DNA from: JBCCSZ01 sp039199225
Lineage (GTDB): Bacteria; Bacteroidota; Bacteroidia; Chitinophagales; Saprospiraceae
DNA length: 21,700 nucleotides
Direction of reading: 5' to 3'
Assembly: GCA_039199225.1 (NCBI GenBank)
Contig: JBCCSZ010000113.1
Coordinates: forward strand, 1 to 21,700
Positions 1 through 6,172 of the stretch are shown piece after piece. A program made the translations under genes and the position numbers. Position 1 is the stretch's first letter. The number at the start of each line of letters is the position of its first letter. A model generated the notes under the pieces. The model was not told the DNA's origin. It saw only the letters and a list, made by a program, of their open reading frames with translations, and ran no database searches.

Positions 1-272
1 AGGGGACATTTGAGTGAATCGAGCTGGGTTTAGCGCGCTTTACCATTTCGATTTTGTCTATAATAGGACACGGCACCCCCCGAAATTCCATAAAGTTTTT
101 GAAAGTATTTTTTTATTAAGATATGAATTATGTTTCTTTGATTTGGTTATCAGAGAGTTACAGAGGGTGTGTGGGAGAAAAAAAATTACTGCCAACGTAT
201 TGTAATATTTTTAAATTGAGCCTTTCCCCAGGGGGTGAATCAACAAAAAGTAGCTCTTTTTGTTTGTTTTGT
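1..272. other. Gene-free left edge
   Basis: I see no supported gene here. The open frame of the following gene extends upstream to 123, but that extension is low-complexity and unlike the conserved N-terminus of its family. A TATAAT string lies at 59-64 without a matching -35 element, and primary Bacteroidota promoters do not use that form, so I do not call it. The stretch probably holds the promoter of the gene starting at 273. Confidence 0.5.
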
Positions 273-671
273 ATGAATCATCGAGACAACTCTCTTTTGG
301 AACTTCGACCTAAAATTCCCACCATCAAAGATGCCCGTGCTACCCAACCCATCGAGAAGTTTCACCACAAAACCCTCCGGCCAGTATTGAAATTGCAGAA
401 CGAGTTGCTGCAACGTGCCTTTCTTTCTTACACAAAAAAATACAAAGGTGTTTTTCAACGATCCAGTAAGGAACAACAGATTCAGTACATTCAGCGTGCT
501 TGCCAAAAGGACTTGCGGTTTCGGGAATGGATGATGGGCCTTATTGTCGGCTGTTTCACCGAAGAGGAGTGGACCTTCTACGAAGCGAATGAGTCAGAGC
601 TGAGAAAGCGCATCACAAGTATGTTGATCCGGCGCTTGGTCGATCAACTGGTCGAGCCAAAACTTTCCTAG
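273..671 (+). CDS. Small helical protein of the family often named 'glyoxalase' in Bacteroidota (function unknown)
   Basis: The product has 132 residues. I chose the ATG at 273 rather than the upstream ATG at 123 because the protein then starts with the family-like pattern 'MNHRDNSLLELRPKIP' and the extra upstream residues look non-coding. The protein is charged and mostly helical, with 'TLRPVLKLQNELL' (about 34-46) and a hydrophobic helix 'MMGLIVGCFTEEEW' (about 87-100) as its most family-like parts. There is no signal peptide. Similar proteins occur widely in Bacteroidota and are often labelled glyoxalase, but I see no VOC beta-alpha-beta-beta-beta pattern or metal-ligand set, so I would not assign that activity. 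It converges on the thioredoxin gene, and the two stop codons overlap in the palindrome CTAG (668-671). Confidence 0.7.
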   Translation: MNHRDNSLLELRPKIPTIKDARATQPIEKFHHKTLRPVLKLQNELLQRAFLSYTKKYKGVFQRSSKEQQIQYIQRACQKDLRFREWMMGLIVGCFTEEEWTFYEANESELRKRITSMLIRRLVDQLVEPKLS

Positions 672-973
672 CTGGCTGAGGCAATGACTTGTTCCAACTG
701 GTGGGCCGATTGCATACCGGATGCTCGCCAAACAACCTCCCCCTCTTTGTAGAGGATGAAGGTCGGTACGCCCCGAATTCCCAATTTCTGAGACAGCTGC
801 TGGTTCTTGTCGATGTCAATCTTGATGATGCGGGCCTTATCGCCCATTTTGCCTGCCACTTCCTTGAGGACGGGCGCCATTGCTTTGCAAGGTCCACACC
901 ACTCAGCAAAAAAGTCGATCAGGACAGGCGTCTTGCTATTGATGATTGAATGGAATGATTGTTTTTGAGCCAT
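668..973 (-). CDS. trxA: Thioredoxin
   Basis: A 101-residue single-domain thioredoxin with the redox-active motif WCGPC, preceded by 'VLIDFFAE' (buried Asp/Glu region) and followed by the cis-proline loop 'RGVPTFILYKEGE'. There is no signal peptide, so it is cytoplasmic. I chose the ATG at 973 ('MAQKQSF'), which lies 11 bp after the stop of the MBL/rhodanese gene. The in-frame ATG at 1003 would overlap that gene and give an atypical N-terminus. The spacing implies co-transcription with the persulfide dioxygenase/rhodanese fusion. In that setting a likely job is to reduce protein persulfides or to accept sulfane sulfur from the rhodanese domain; this is inferred from context. The thioredoxin call itself is firm, but the trxA symbol is generic and this may be a dedicated paralogue. 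Confidence 0.93.
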   Translation of the reverse strand: MAQKQSFHSIINSKTPVLIDFFAEWCGPCKAMAPVLKEVAGKMGDKARIIKIDIDKNQQLSQKLGIRGVPTFILYKEGEVVWRASGMQSAHQLEQVIASAS

Positions 974-984
974 GATGATTGCTT

Positions 985-2397
985 TTACAAGGTGCTTGGA
1001 CAAACATAAGCGGTCACTGGTAAGTCAGTCGTCTTGATGGACTTGAAGCCACCAGCCACATCGACCAAATGGTGGAAACCTCTGGCCTTGAGCATGGAAG
1101 CTGCAATCATGGAACGATAGCCTCCTGCACAATGAACATAGAATGTCTCCTCGCTTGGCAGATTGGCCAAATGGTTGTTGAGATCGTCAAGAGGAAAATT
1201 GTGCGCCTCCTCGATGTGTTCAGATAAGTACTCACTCTGTTTCCGGACATCTACGATGGGAACATCGGGCTGCTTGTGATGAAGTTCTGCTAGCTTTGTA
1301 GCTGGTATGGACACGACTTTATCTGTTTCCTTGCCAGCATTTTTCCAGGCTTCAAAACCTCCCTTGAGATAACCCAGCGTATTGTCGAATCCGACACGCG
1401 ACAAACGGGTGACAGCCTCTTCTACTCGATCTTCATCGACGACCAGTAAAATCGCTTGTTTAACATCCTTGATGAGGGAGCCAACCCAAGGGGCGAAACC
1501 TCCGTCCAGTCCTATAAAAATAGAGCGGGGAATATGCCCGGCCGCAAAGGCATTTTGGTGGCGCACATCTAAGACAACTGCTCCTGTTTCATTCGCCGCA
1601 ACTTCAAACTCTTTAGGGGTCAATGCATGCGTACCTTGTTTTAGAACATCGTCGATGCTTTCGTAGCCCTCCTTATTCATTTTGACATTCAGTGGAAAAT
1701 AAGCTGGTGGCGGCAACAAGCCTTCTGTGACTTCCTGAATAAATTCCGCCTTGCTCATATCTGCTCTCAGGGCATAATTCATCTTTTTTTGGTTGCCCAG
1801 GGTATCGACTGTTTCCTTCATCATGTTTTTTCCGCAGGCAGAACCAGCTCCGTGTGCCGGATAGACAATGACATCGTCTGCCAAAGGCATGATCTTACGC
1901 CGGAGGCTGTCAAATAGTAGACCTGCCAATTCATCCTGGGTCATATGGGCTGCTTTTTGGGCTAGGTCAGGCCGCCCGACATCACCGAGAAACAGGGTAT
2001 CTCCCGAAAAAATAGCGTGGTCTTTTCCCTGCTTGTCGCGCAGCAAATAGGTAGTACTTTCCATCGTATGACCAGGGGTATGTAAAACCTTAAAGGTGAT
2101 GTCTCCCAGTGGAAATTCTTGGCCGTCTTCTGCAATAATGGCTTGAAAAGATGGATTGGCCTGCGGGCCGTAAACGATTGGCGCACCGGTTTTTTCTGCA
2201 AGTGTGACGTGGCCACTCACAAAGTCAGCATGAAAGTGCGTTTCGAAAATGTATTTCAGTTTGGCTCCTGTCTTTTGGATTCTATCGAGATAAGGTTGAA
2301 CCTCCCGCAATGGGTCTATAATAGCAACCTCTCCCTGGCTTTCGATATAGTAGGCTCCTTGTGCAAGGCAACCGGTATAGATCTGTTCTACTTTCAT
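985..2397 (-). CDS. CstB-like persulfide dioxygenase fused to two rhodanese domains
   Basis: The product is a 470-residue cytoplasmic protein. Residues 1-~235 are a metallo-beta-lactamase domain with 'THFHADFVSGH' (H54, H56, D58, H63), H110 in 'HTPGH', D133 in 'SGDTLF' and H182 in 'YPAHG'. The usual HxHxDH signature has Phe at 59 in place of His. The ligands of a mono-iron persulfide dioxygenase (H54, H110, D133) are kept, which fits that family better than a dinuclear zinc hydrolase. Residues ~258-355 form a rhodanese-like domain lacking the catalytic cysteine (the loop reads 'LLVVDEDRVEE'). Residues ~365-465 form a second rhodanese with an intact loop 'CAGGYRS' (C423). This order of dioxygenase, pseudo-rhodanese and active rhodanese is that of Staphylococcus aureus CstB, which converts persulfides to thiosulfate. 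Neighbouring thioredoxin and Crp/Fnr genes support sulfide/persulfide detoxification. The exact substrate is inferred. Confidence 0.88.
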   Translation of the reverse strand: MKVEQIYTGCLAQGAYYIESQGEVAIIDPLREVQPYLDRIQKTGAKLKYIFETHFHADFVSGHVTLAEKTGAPIVYGPQANPSFQAIIAEDGQEFPLGDITFKVLHTPGHTMESTTYLLRDKQGKDHAIFSGDTLFLGDVGRPDLAQKAAHMTQDELAGLLFDSLRRKIMPLADDVIVYPAHGAGSACGKNMMKETVDTLGNQKKMNYALRADMSKAEFIQEVTEGLLPPPAYFPLNVKMNKEGYESIDDVLKQGTHALTPKEFEVAANETGAVVLDVRHQNAFAAGHIPRSIFIGLDGGFAPWVGSLIKDVKQAILLVVDEDRVEEAVTRLSRVGFDNTLGYLKGGFEAWKNAGKETDKVVSIPATKLAELHHKQPDVPIVDVRKQSEYLSEHIEEAHNFPLDDLNNHLANLPSEETFYVHCAGGYRSMIAASMLKARGFHHLVDVAGGFKSIKTTDLPVTAYVCPSTL

Positions 2398-2666
2398 TTT
2401 CTTCCTTTATTGGTGTAGTTGTTCTGGACATTCCTATTGGAATCCTAGACCATAGTTTACTGAAAATAAGGGGTTTAGTGGAATCAAAAACTTTTTAGAG
2501 TCTTTAAGAATAACCTTGCAATTTCGGCAAGGTTCGGTTATGGCGATGATTTCTGACTGTCGACAAGGCAGATTTCAAATCTGTGGTGCATGCATCCATC
2601 TTTTTCCACTACTTACAATACAAAGGTAAACAATAATGAAAGGATGAAGCGTAACAACAGTCACAT
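2398..2666. promoter_or_regulatory. Palindrome-rich intergenic region upstream of the persulfide dioxygenase gene
   Basis: This 269-bp gap separates the Crp/Fnr gene from the MBL/rhodanese gene on the same strand, so it should contain the latter's promoter. On the minus strand TACCTTTG (plus positions 2621-2628) matches the Bacteroidota -7 box TAnnTTTG, but I find no well-spaced -33 TTG, so the promoter is only tentative. If used, it would give a leader of about 215 nt. Within that leader lie a perfect 8-bp hairpin with 7-nt loop (2512-2534), TGTCGACA (2558-2565), a 7+1+7 inverted repeat (2569-2583) and TGCATGCA (2587-2594). A smaller TTCC-TATT-GGAA lies at 2441-2452. These could be operators for the adjacent regulator or RNA structures. 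Confidence 0.4.
2512..2534. repeat. Perfect 8-bp inverted repeat (hairpin) in the intergenic leader
   Basis: AACCTTGC (2512-2519) and GCAAGGTT (2527-2534) are exact reverse complements around the 7-nt loop AATTTCG. Read on the minus strand, the hairpin is followed by a mixed TTATTCTTAAAG stretch rather than a clean U tract. A simple intrinsic terminator for the upstream Crp/Fnr gene is therefore possible but not convincing. It would lie in the 5' leader of the persulfide dioxygenase gene if the -7 box at 2621-2628 is real. Confidence 0.55.
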
Positions 2667-3308
2667 TTAAAAATCAAGAATTTCAACCTTGTTGCGGTGC
2701 TGAATGATCTTTTTTTCCTTTTCGAGCTTTTTCATCAGGCGGGAAATAACGACCCGGGACGAGTGTAGGTCGTTGGCAATTTGGTAATGGGTGATGTTTA
2801 ATACGGAGGATTTATTGACCCAAACCTTGTCTTTTAGGTATTTGAGGAGGCGTTCTTCGAGATTGTGAAAAACCAAATTATCGATCGCACCCAGCATTTC
2901 GTCCAAGCGGCTACTGTAGCTTTCAAGTACGAAGTTGCGCCAGCTGGTATACTGTATGATCCATTCTTCCATCTTGTCGGCAGGGATAAACAAAATCTCT
3001 GCTGCGGACTCGGATAGCGCCCGAATGCTGCTTTTGGCCTTTCGGGTGCAGCAGTTGAGGGTTACAGCGCAAGTATCCCCTGTTTCTAAGTAGTACAAAA
3101 GCAATTCGCCTCCTTGCTTGTCTTCCGTCATGATCTTGATCGAACCGGAAAGGATGATGGGGATATGGGTGATGGTCTGCCCGATTTCCATCAATAAGTC
3201 CTCTTCTTTGTACTGTCGCAACTGCCCATAGTGGCACAGCTCCTTGATGAGGTCTTTTTCAAAGAGGTATTGAAATTTGTCCGAGAGCTGTTCCAGGCAA
3301 TTGTTCAT
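2667..3308 (-). CDS. Crp/Fnr-family transcriptional regulator with a cysteine cluster
   Basis: A 213-residue regulator with an N-terminal cyclic-nucleotide-binding-type beta-barrel (about 15-125), a long dimerisation helix (about 125-155) and a C-terminal winged helix-turn-helix (about 150-213, recognition region 'ITHYQIANDLHSSRVVISRL'). C80, C86 and C87 ('GDTCAVTLNCC') lie where the barrel effector pocket of Crp proteins would be, replacing the phosphate-binding cassette typical of cAMP binders; C4 and C25 are further cysteines. It lacks the N-terminal cysteine array of an iron-sulfur FNR. The start codon overlaps the GH77 stop (ATGA, 3305-3308), implying translational coupling. The next gene downstream is the persulfide dioxygenase fusion, so regulation of that gene through thiol-persulfide sensing is a reasonable inference, not something the sequence proves. 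Confidence 0.87.
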   Translation of the reverse strand: MNNCLEQLSDKFQYLFEKDLIKELCHYGQLRQYKEEDLLMEIGQTITHIPIILSGSIKIMTEDKQGGELLLYYLETGDTCAVTLNCCTRKAKSSIRALSESAAEILFIPADKMEEWIIQYTSWRNFVLESYSSRLDEMLGAIDNLVFHNLEERLLKYLKDKVWVNKSSVLNITHYQIANDLHSSRVVISRLMKKLEKEKKIIQHRNKVEILDF

Positions 3309-6013
3309 ACGCGTCCAGTGACTTTGAGCATGTCGCGCAATTTATCGTTGAATGCCTCAAAAGTCAATAGGTCTTCTCCATTGATGTGGAAGCGATAACG
3401 CCAGTAGTGCTGAGGATTCGCAGGCACATTGATGCGCTCGGCATGAGGGTCGGCTAGGCGCAATTCTTTGTCCAAAGCCACTAAATCCTGGATGGGGAAA
3501 ATGGCCCACATACTAGGCCAATCCAAATGCTGCCAAAGGGTGCGTTTCACCGCTTCGGGACTGCAAGCCACAGGCGCTTCGCCTGCCAAAAATAGTTCTT
3601 GCTGGTAAAAGCGTTGGCGCTGCCCAACATCCATTTCTTCCCACCAAGCCCGTATGGGCGACATATCATGGGTAGAGGGACTGCAAACAGACAGATAAGG
3701 GATGTCCTTGTCTTGAAGAAATTCTGTTGCTGGATTTTTAGACATCCGTTGTATTTCCAGAGATAGCAACCCCAGGTCGCGCATGACGCCTGGTACGCAG
3801 GCTGGCACCATCCCCAAGTCCTCTCCACAAATGAGCATATTGGTTGCTTGGCTGATGGCAGGTAGTTTGACCATGGCCTGGTTTTTCCAAAATGCTTCCT
3901 GCCGGTTGTAGAAATAGTCGTCGTGCATTTCCTTCAAGCGTTGGCGACTGGGCGCATCCAATTCGCGGAAGGAGGTTGTCTTGAAAAAATCAATCCGAGG
4001 GTGAAAAGCTTGCCCTTCAGAGTCTGGAACTTCAAAGAATAGCACATTGCTGATGAGCCGATACAAGCGAACTTTCAAATGTTCTTTCGCTTTATTCTCT
4101 TCTTGTTGGAAGTGCGCTTCTATTTTTCGCTGGGTGTTGAATGCCTCCTTGAAAGCCAAGTGGCTATTGGTACTGCCATTTTGCAGATAGGTCTGCTTTA
4201 CGAAGTCTGCCTCATCCCCAAATATTTCTGATAACAACTTCGTAGTGATGTACGGTCGGCAAAATCGCTCTGCATCGAAGTAGATGCTCCACTGTCGGAA
4301 TTCTTCCTTGCGAATGGGCAGAGCAGGATTGAAAAAGCCCATGATGCCTTCGACCTGTTCGACCGGAATTTGCCAGATGCGAAAAAAGCCAAGTATGTGG
4401 TCTATCCGAAAAGCATCGAAGTAGCGAGAGAGCTGCTGCAAACGATTTTGCCACCATTGGTAGCCATCTTTGGCCATTTCCTTCCAATTGTAGGTGGGAA
4501 ATCCCCAGTTTTGACCACTGTCCGAGAAAGGATCAGGGGGTGCACCGGATTGACCATTCATGTTGTACAGTTCGGGGGCTACCCAGGCGTCCATGCTGTA
4601 GCGATAGATGCCAATAGGAATATCTCCTTTCAAAACTACCTGATTGGCACGAGCATAGTCTGCGGCCTCTTTGAGTTGAACATCCAAGTAATACTGCAAG
4701 AAATAGTAAAAGGCAATATCCTTGTACTGCTTGGATCGCGCACCACAAGCTTTTTTGAGCCCTGCCACTGTGAAGGTGGCCTGTTCGCCCCACTGATTGA
4801 AGTCGGAAGTGCCGTGCGTATCCCGAAGGTGGCAAAACCAGGCATAGGGCTTCAGCCAATTTTCATTCTCTGCAAGAAAATTCTTGAAGGCAGCACTTTT
4901 GAGGAAAGTTGTTCTCTTTTTATCATAAATGGCACGGGCATATTTAAGCTTCAGCGCCATGACGGCCTCATAATCGATTTGCTCTAGGGCGTTGAGCCTT
5001 TCCCGCTCCTGCTGAAAGACCTCCTGATCGACCATTTCGTCGAATCCATCAATCGAATCCAGGTGAAGATATAAAGGGTGTAACGCAGTGGTCGAAATGG
5101 CTGCATACGGATAAGAGTCGATCCAATTGCCTTTGGCCGATGTGTCATTGATGGGCAGGATTTGGACCATCTTGAAGCCGATGGACTTGGCCCAATTGAT
5201 GAGCAGTGGTAGGTCGGAAAATTCTCCGACACCCAGGCCCTTCTTGGAGCGCAGCGAGAAAACAGGGATGGCGACGCCGGCCCCCTTCCAATCGCCTTGT
5301 GGATAGCGAAAATACTCATCCGATAAGATCAGCAGTTCATTATCTGATGGAAAATCGTAAATAGTCAGTTCTCGATTGTCACCACTTTCTAGCAGTACCT
5401 CCTTTGTTGCAGTATCGTATAGGCCATATTTGTATTTAACCGTAGAGCTGGGTTTGAGGGCTACATCCACCGTCCATAAAGGATGACCTTCATTGCCCAA
5501 TAGCAAGGGCTTGTCGAGGTCCCAATCACCCAATTCGGAGCTGCTGCCACAGATGCATACTTGCTGGCCGGGAAGCACCCGTGGTGCGTGAAGCTGGAAA
5601 CGGCAAATGGTTTTGCCCTTGGCTGCTTTTAGTTGCTTGCTTTTGAAAGCATCTGCTTTGAAGATGGCTCCCTGAAAAGCGGAGGTATAGAAAGCATTTT
5701 CATTGTGGTACTTGGTACGCCAGCTATCTTTGAAAATTACCTGAGTAGGAGGATGTTTTGAAAAATCAGCTTTTCTGGCAGCACCCCAATCGCTGTCGAG
5801 AACAGCACCTTTATCATCAATCAGCAAATATTTGTAGGTAAAATTAGCAGCTTTACCATCCAAGCGTAGGATGAGCTGCCAGTCGCCGTCGCGCAAAAAT
5901 TGTAGGCGGACTGCATTTTTAGGATCGTCGTTTCCAAGTTCTGGGATGGAGCCGACAATAGCAACTTGCTGGCCCCAGTTGGCGTGGTAGTTAATGCGAA
6001 AGGTGATTTTCAC
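3305..6013 (-). CDS. malQ: 4-alpha-glucanotransferase (GH77, DPE2-like) with two CBM20 domains
   Basis: The enzyme disproportionates maltooligosaccharides or transfers glucose from maltose to glucans in the cytoplasm. I prefer the GTG at 6013, giving 902 residues that begin 'MKITFRINYHANWGQQV', the usual start of the family; the upstream ATG at 6106 adds 31 atypical residues overlapping the divergent promoter region. In numbering from 6106, CBM20 domains lie at about 33-130 and 167-255 ('ICGSSSELGDWD'), and the GH77 barrel at about 278-930. The catalytic triad is visible as D569 ('FRIDHILGFFR'), E762 ('ICGEDLGMVP') and D814 ('CSPSTHDMSPIRAW'). The long insertion between the first two catalytic residues is typical of the DPE2-like branch. 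There is no signal peptide. It is divergent from the outer-membrane barrel gene, and its stop overlaps the start of the Crp/Fnr gene. Confidence 0.93.
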   Translation of the reverse strand: MKITFRINYHANWGQQVAIVGSIPELGNDDPKNAVRLQFLRDGDWQLILRLDGKAANFTYKYLLIDDKGAVLDSDWGAARKADFSKHPPTQVIFKDSWRTKYHNENAFYTSAFQGAIFKADAFKSKQLKAAKGKTICRFQLHAPRVLPGQQVCICGSSSELGDWDLDKPLLLGNEGHPLWTVDVALKPSSTVKYKYGLYDTATKEVLLESGDNRELTIYDFPSDNELLILSDEYFRYPQGDWKGAGVAIPVFSLRSKKGLGVGEFSDLPLLINWAKSIGFKMVQILPINDTSAKGNWIDSYPYAAISTTALHPLYLHLDSIDGFDEMVDQEVFQQERERLNALEQIDYEAVMALKLKYARAIYDKKRTTFLKSAAFKNFLAENENWLKPYAWFCHLRDTHGTSDFNQWGEQATFTVAGLKKACGARSKQYKDIAFYYFLQYYLDVQLKEAADYARANQVVLKGDIPIGIYRYSMDAWVAPELYNMNGQSGAPPDPFSDSGQNWGFPTYNWKEMAKDGYQWWQNRLQQLSRYFDAFRIDHILGFFRIWQIPVEQVEGIMGFFNPALPIRKEEFRQWSIYFDAERFCRPYITTKLLSEIFGDEADFVKQTYLQNGSTNSHLAFKEAFNTQRKIEAHFQQEENKAKEHLKVRLYRLISNVLFFEVPDSEGQAFHPRIDFFKTTSFRELDAPSRQRLKEMHDDYFYNRQEAFWKNQAMVKLPAISQATNMLICGEDLGMVPACVPGVMRDLGLLSLEIQRMSKNPATEFLQDKDIPYLSVCSPSTHDMSPIRAWWEEMDVGQRQRFYQQELFLAGEAPVACSPEAVKRTLWQHLDWPSMWAIFPIQDLVALDKELRLADPHAERINVPANPQHYWRYRFHINGEDLLTFEAFNDKLRDMLKVTGRV

Positions 6014-6172
6014 GATGGCGTCACTTGAGGTTTTGATAATAAGCGGAAAAATACAATCCCCGCGGCAACTTACCAATTGAGGGAACAGAATAATTCGAGT
6101 CGTCAATCAAAGTAGGAGCAATTACTTGGAAAGTATCTGGGCCTTGCCTTGGCCTTTTGTATGTTTGTAAAG
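6014..6172. promoter_or_regulatory. Divergent promoter region between malQ and the outer-membrane barrel gene
   Basis: This 159-bp stretch separates two divergent genes and must hold both promoters. On the minus strand, CTACTTTG (plus 6108-6115) is close to the -7 box TAnnTTTG but one base short in spacing; no good -33 partner is visible. On the plus strand no clear -7 box was found. The region overlaps the optional N-terminal extension of malQ, which is one reason to prefer the GTG start. Confidence 0.35.

Noticed and set aside
59..64. TATAAT resembling a sigma-70 -10 box
   Set aside because: There is no -35 element at the right distance, and Bacteroidota primary promoters use TTTG / TAnnTTTG.
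14..205. 63-codon open frame at the left edge
   Set aside because: It has no domain, signal or family-like sequence, and it overlaps the upstream region of the gene starting at 273.
2568..2584. Anticodon-arm look-alike of a selenocysteine tRNA (GCAGA stem, loop TTTCAAA with TCA)
   Set aside because: The arm alone fits well, but there is no T arm (no GGTTCRA), no D arm and no acceptor pairing on either side. It is better described as a simple inverted repeat in the intergenic region.
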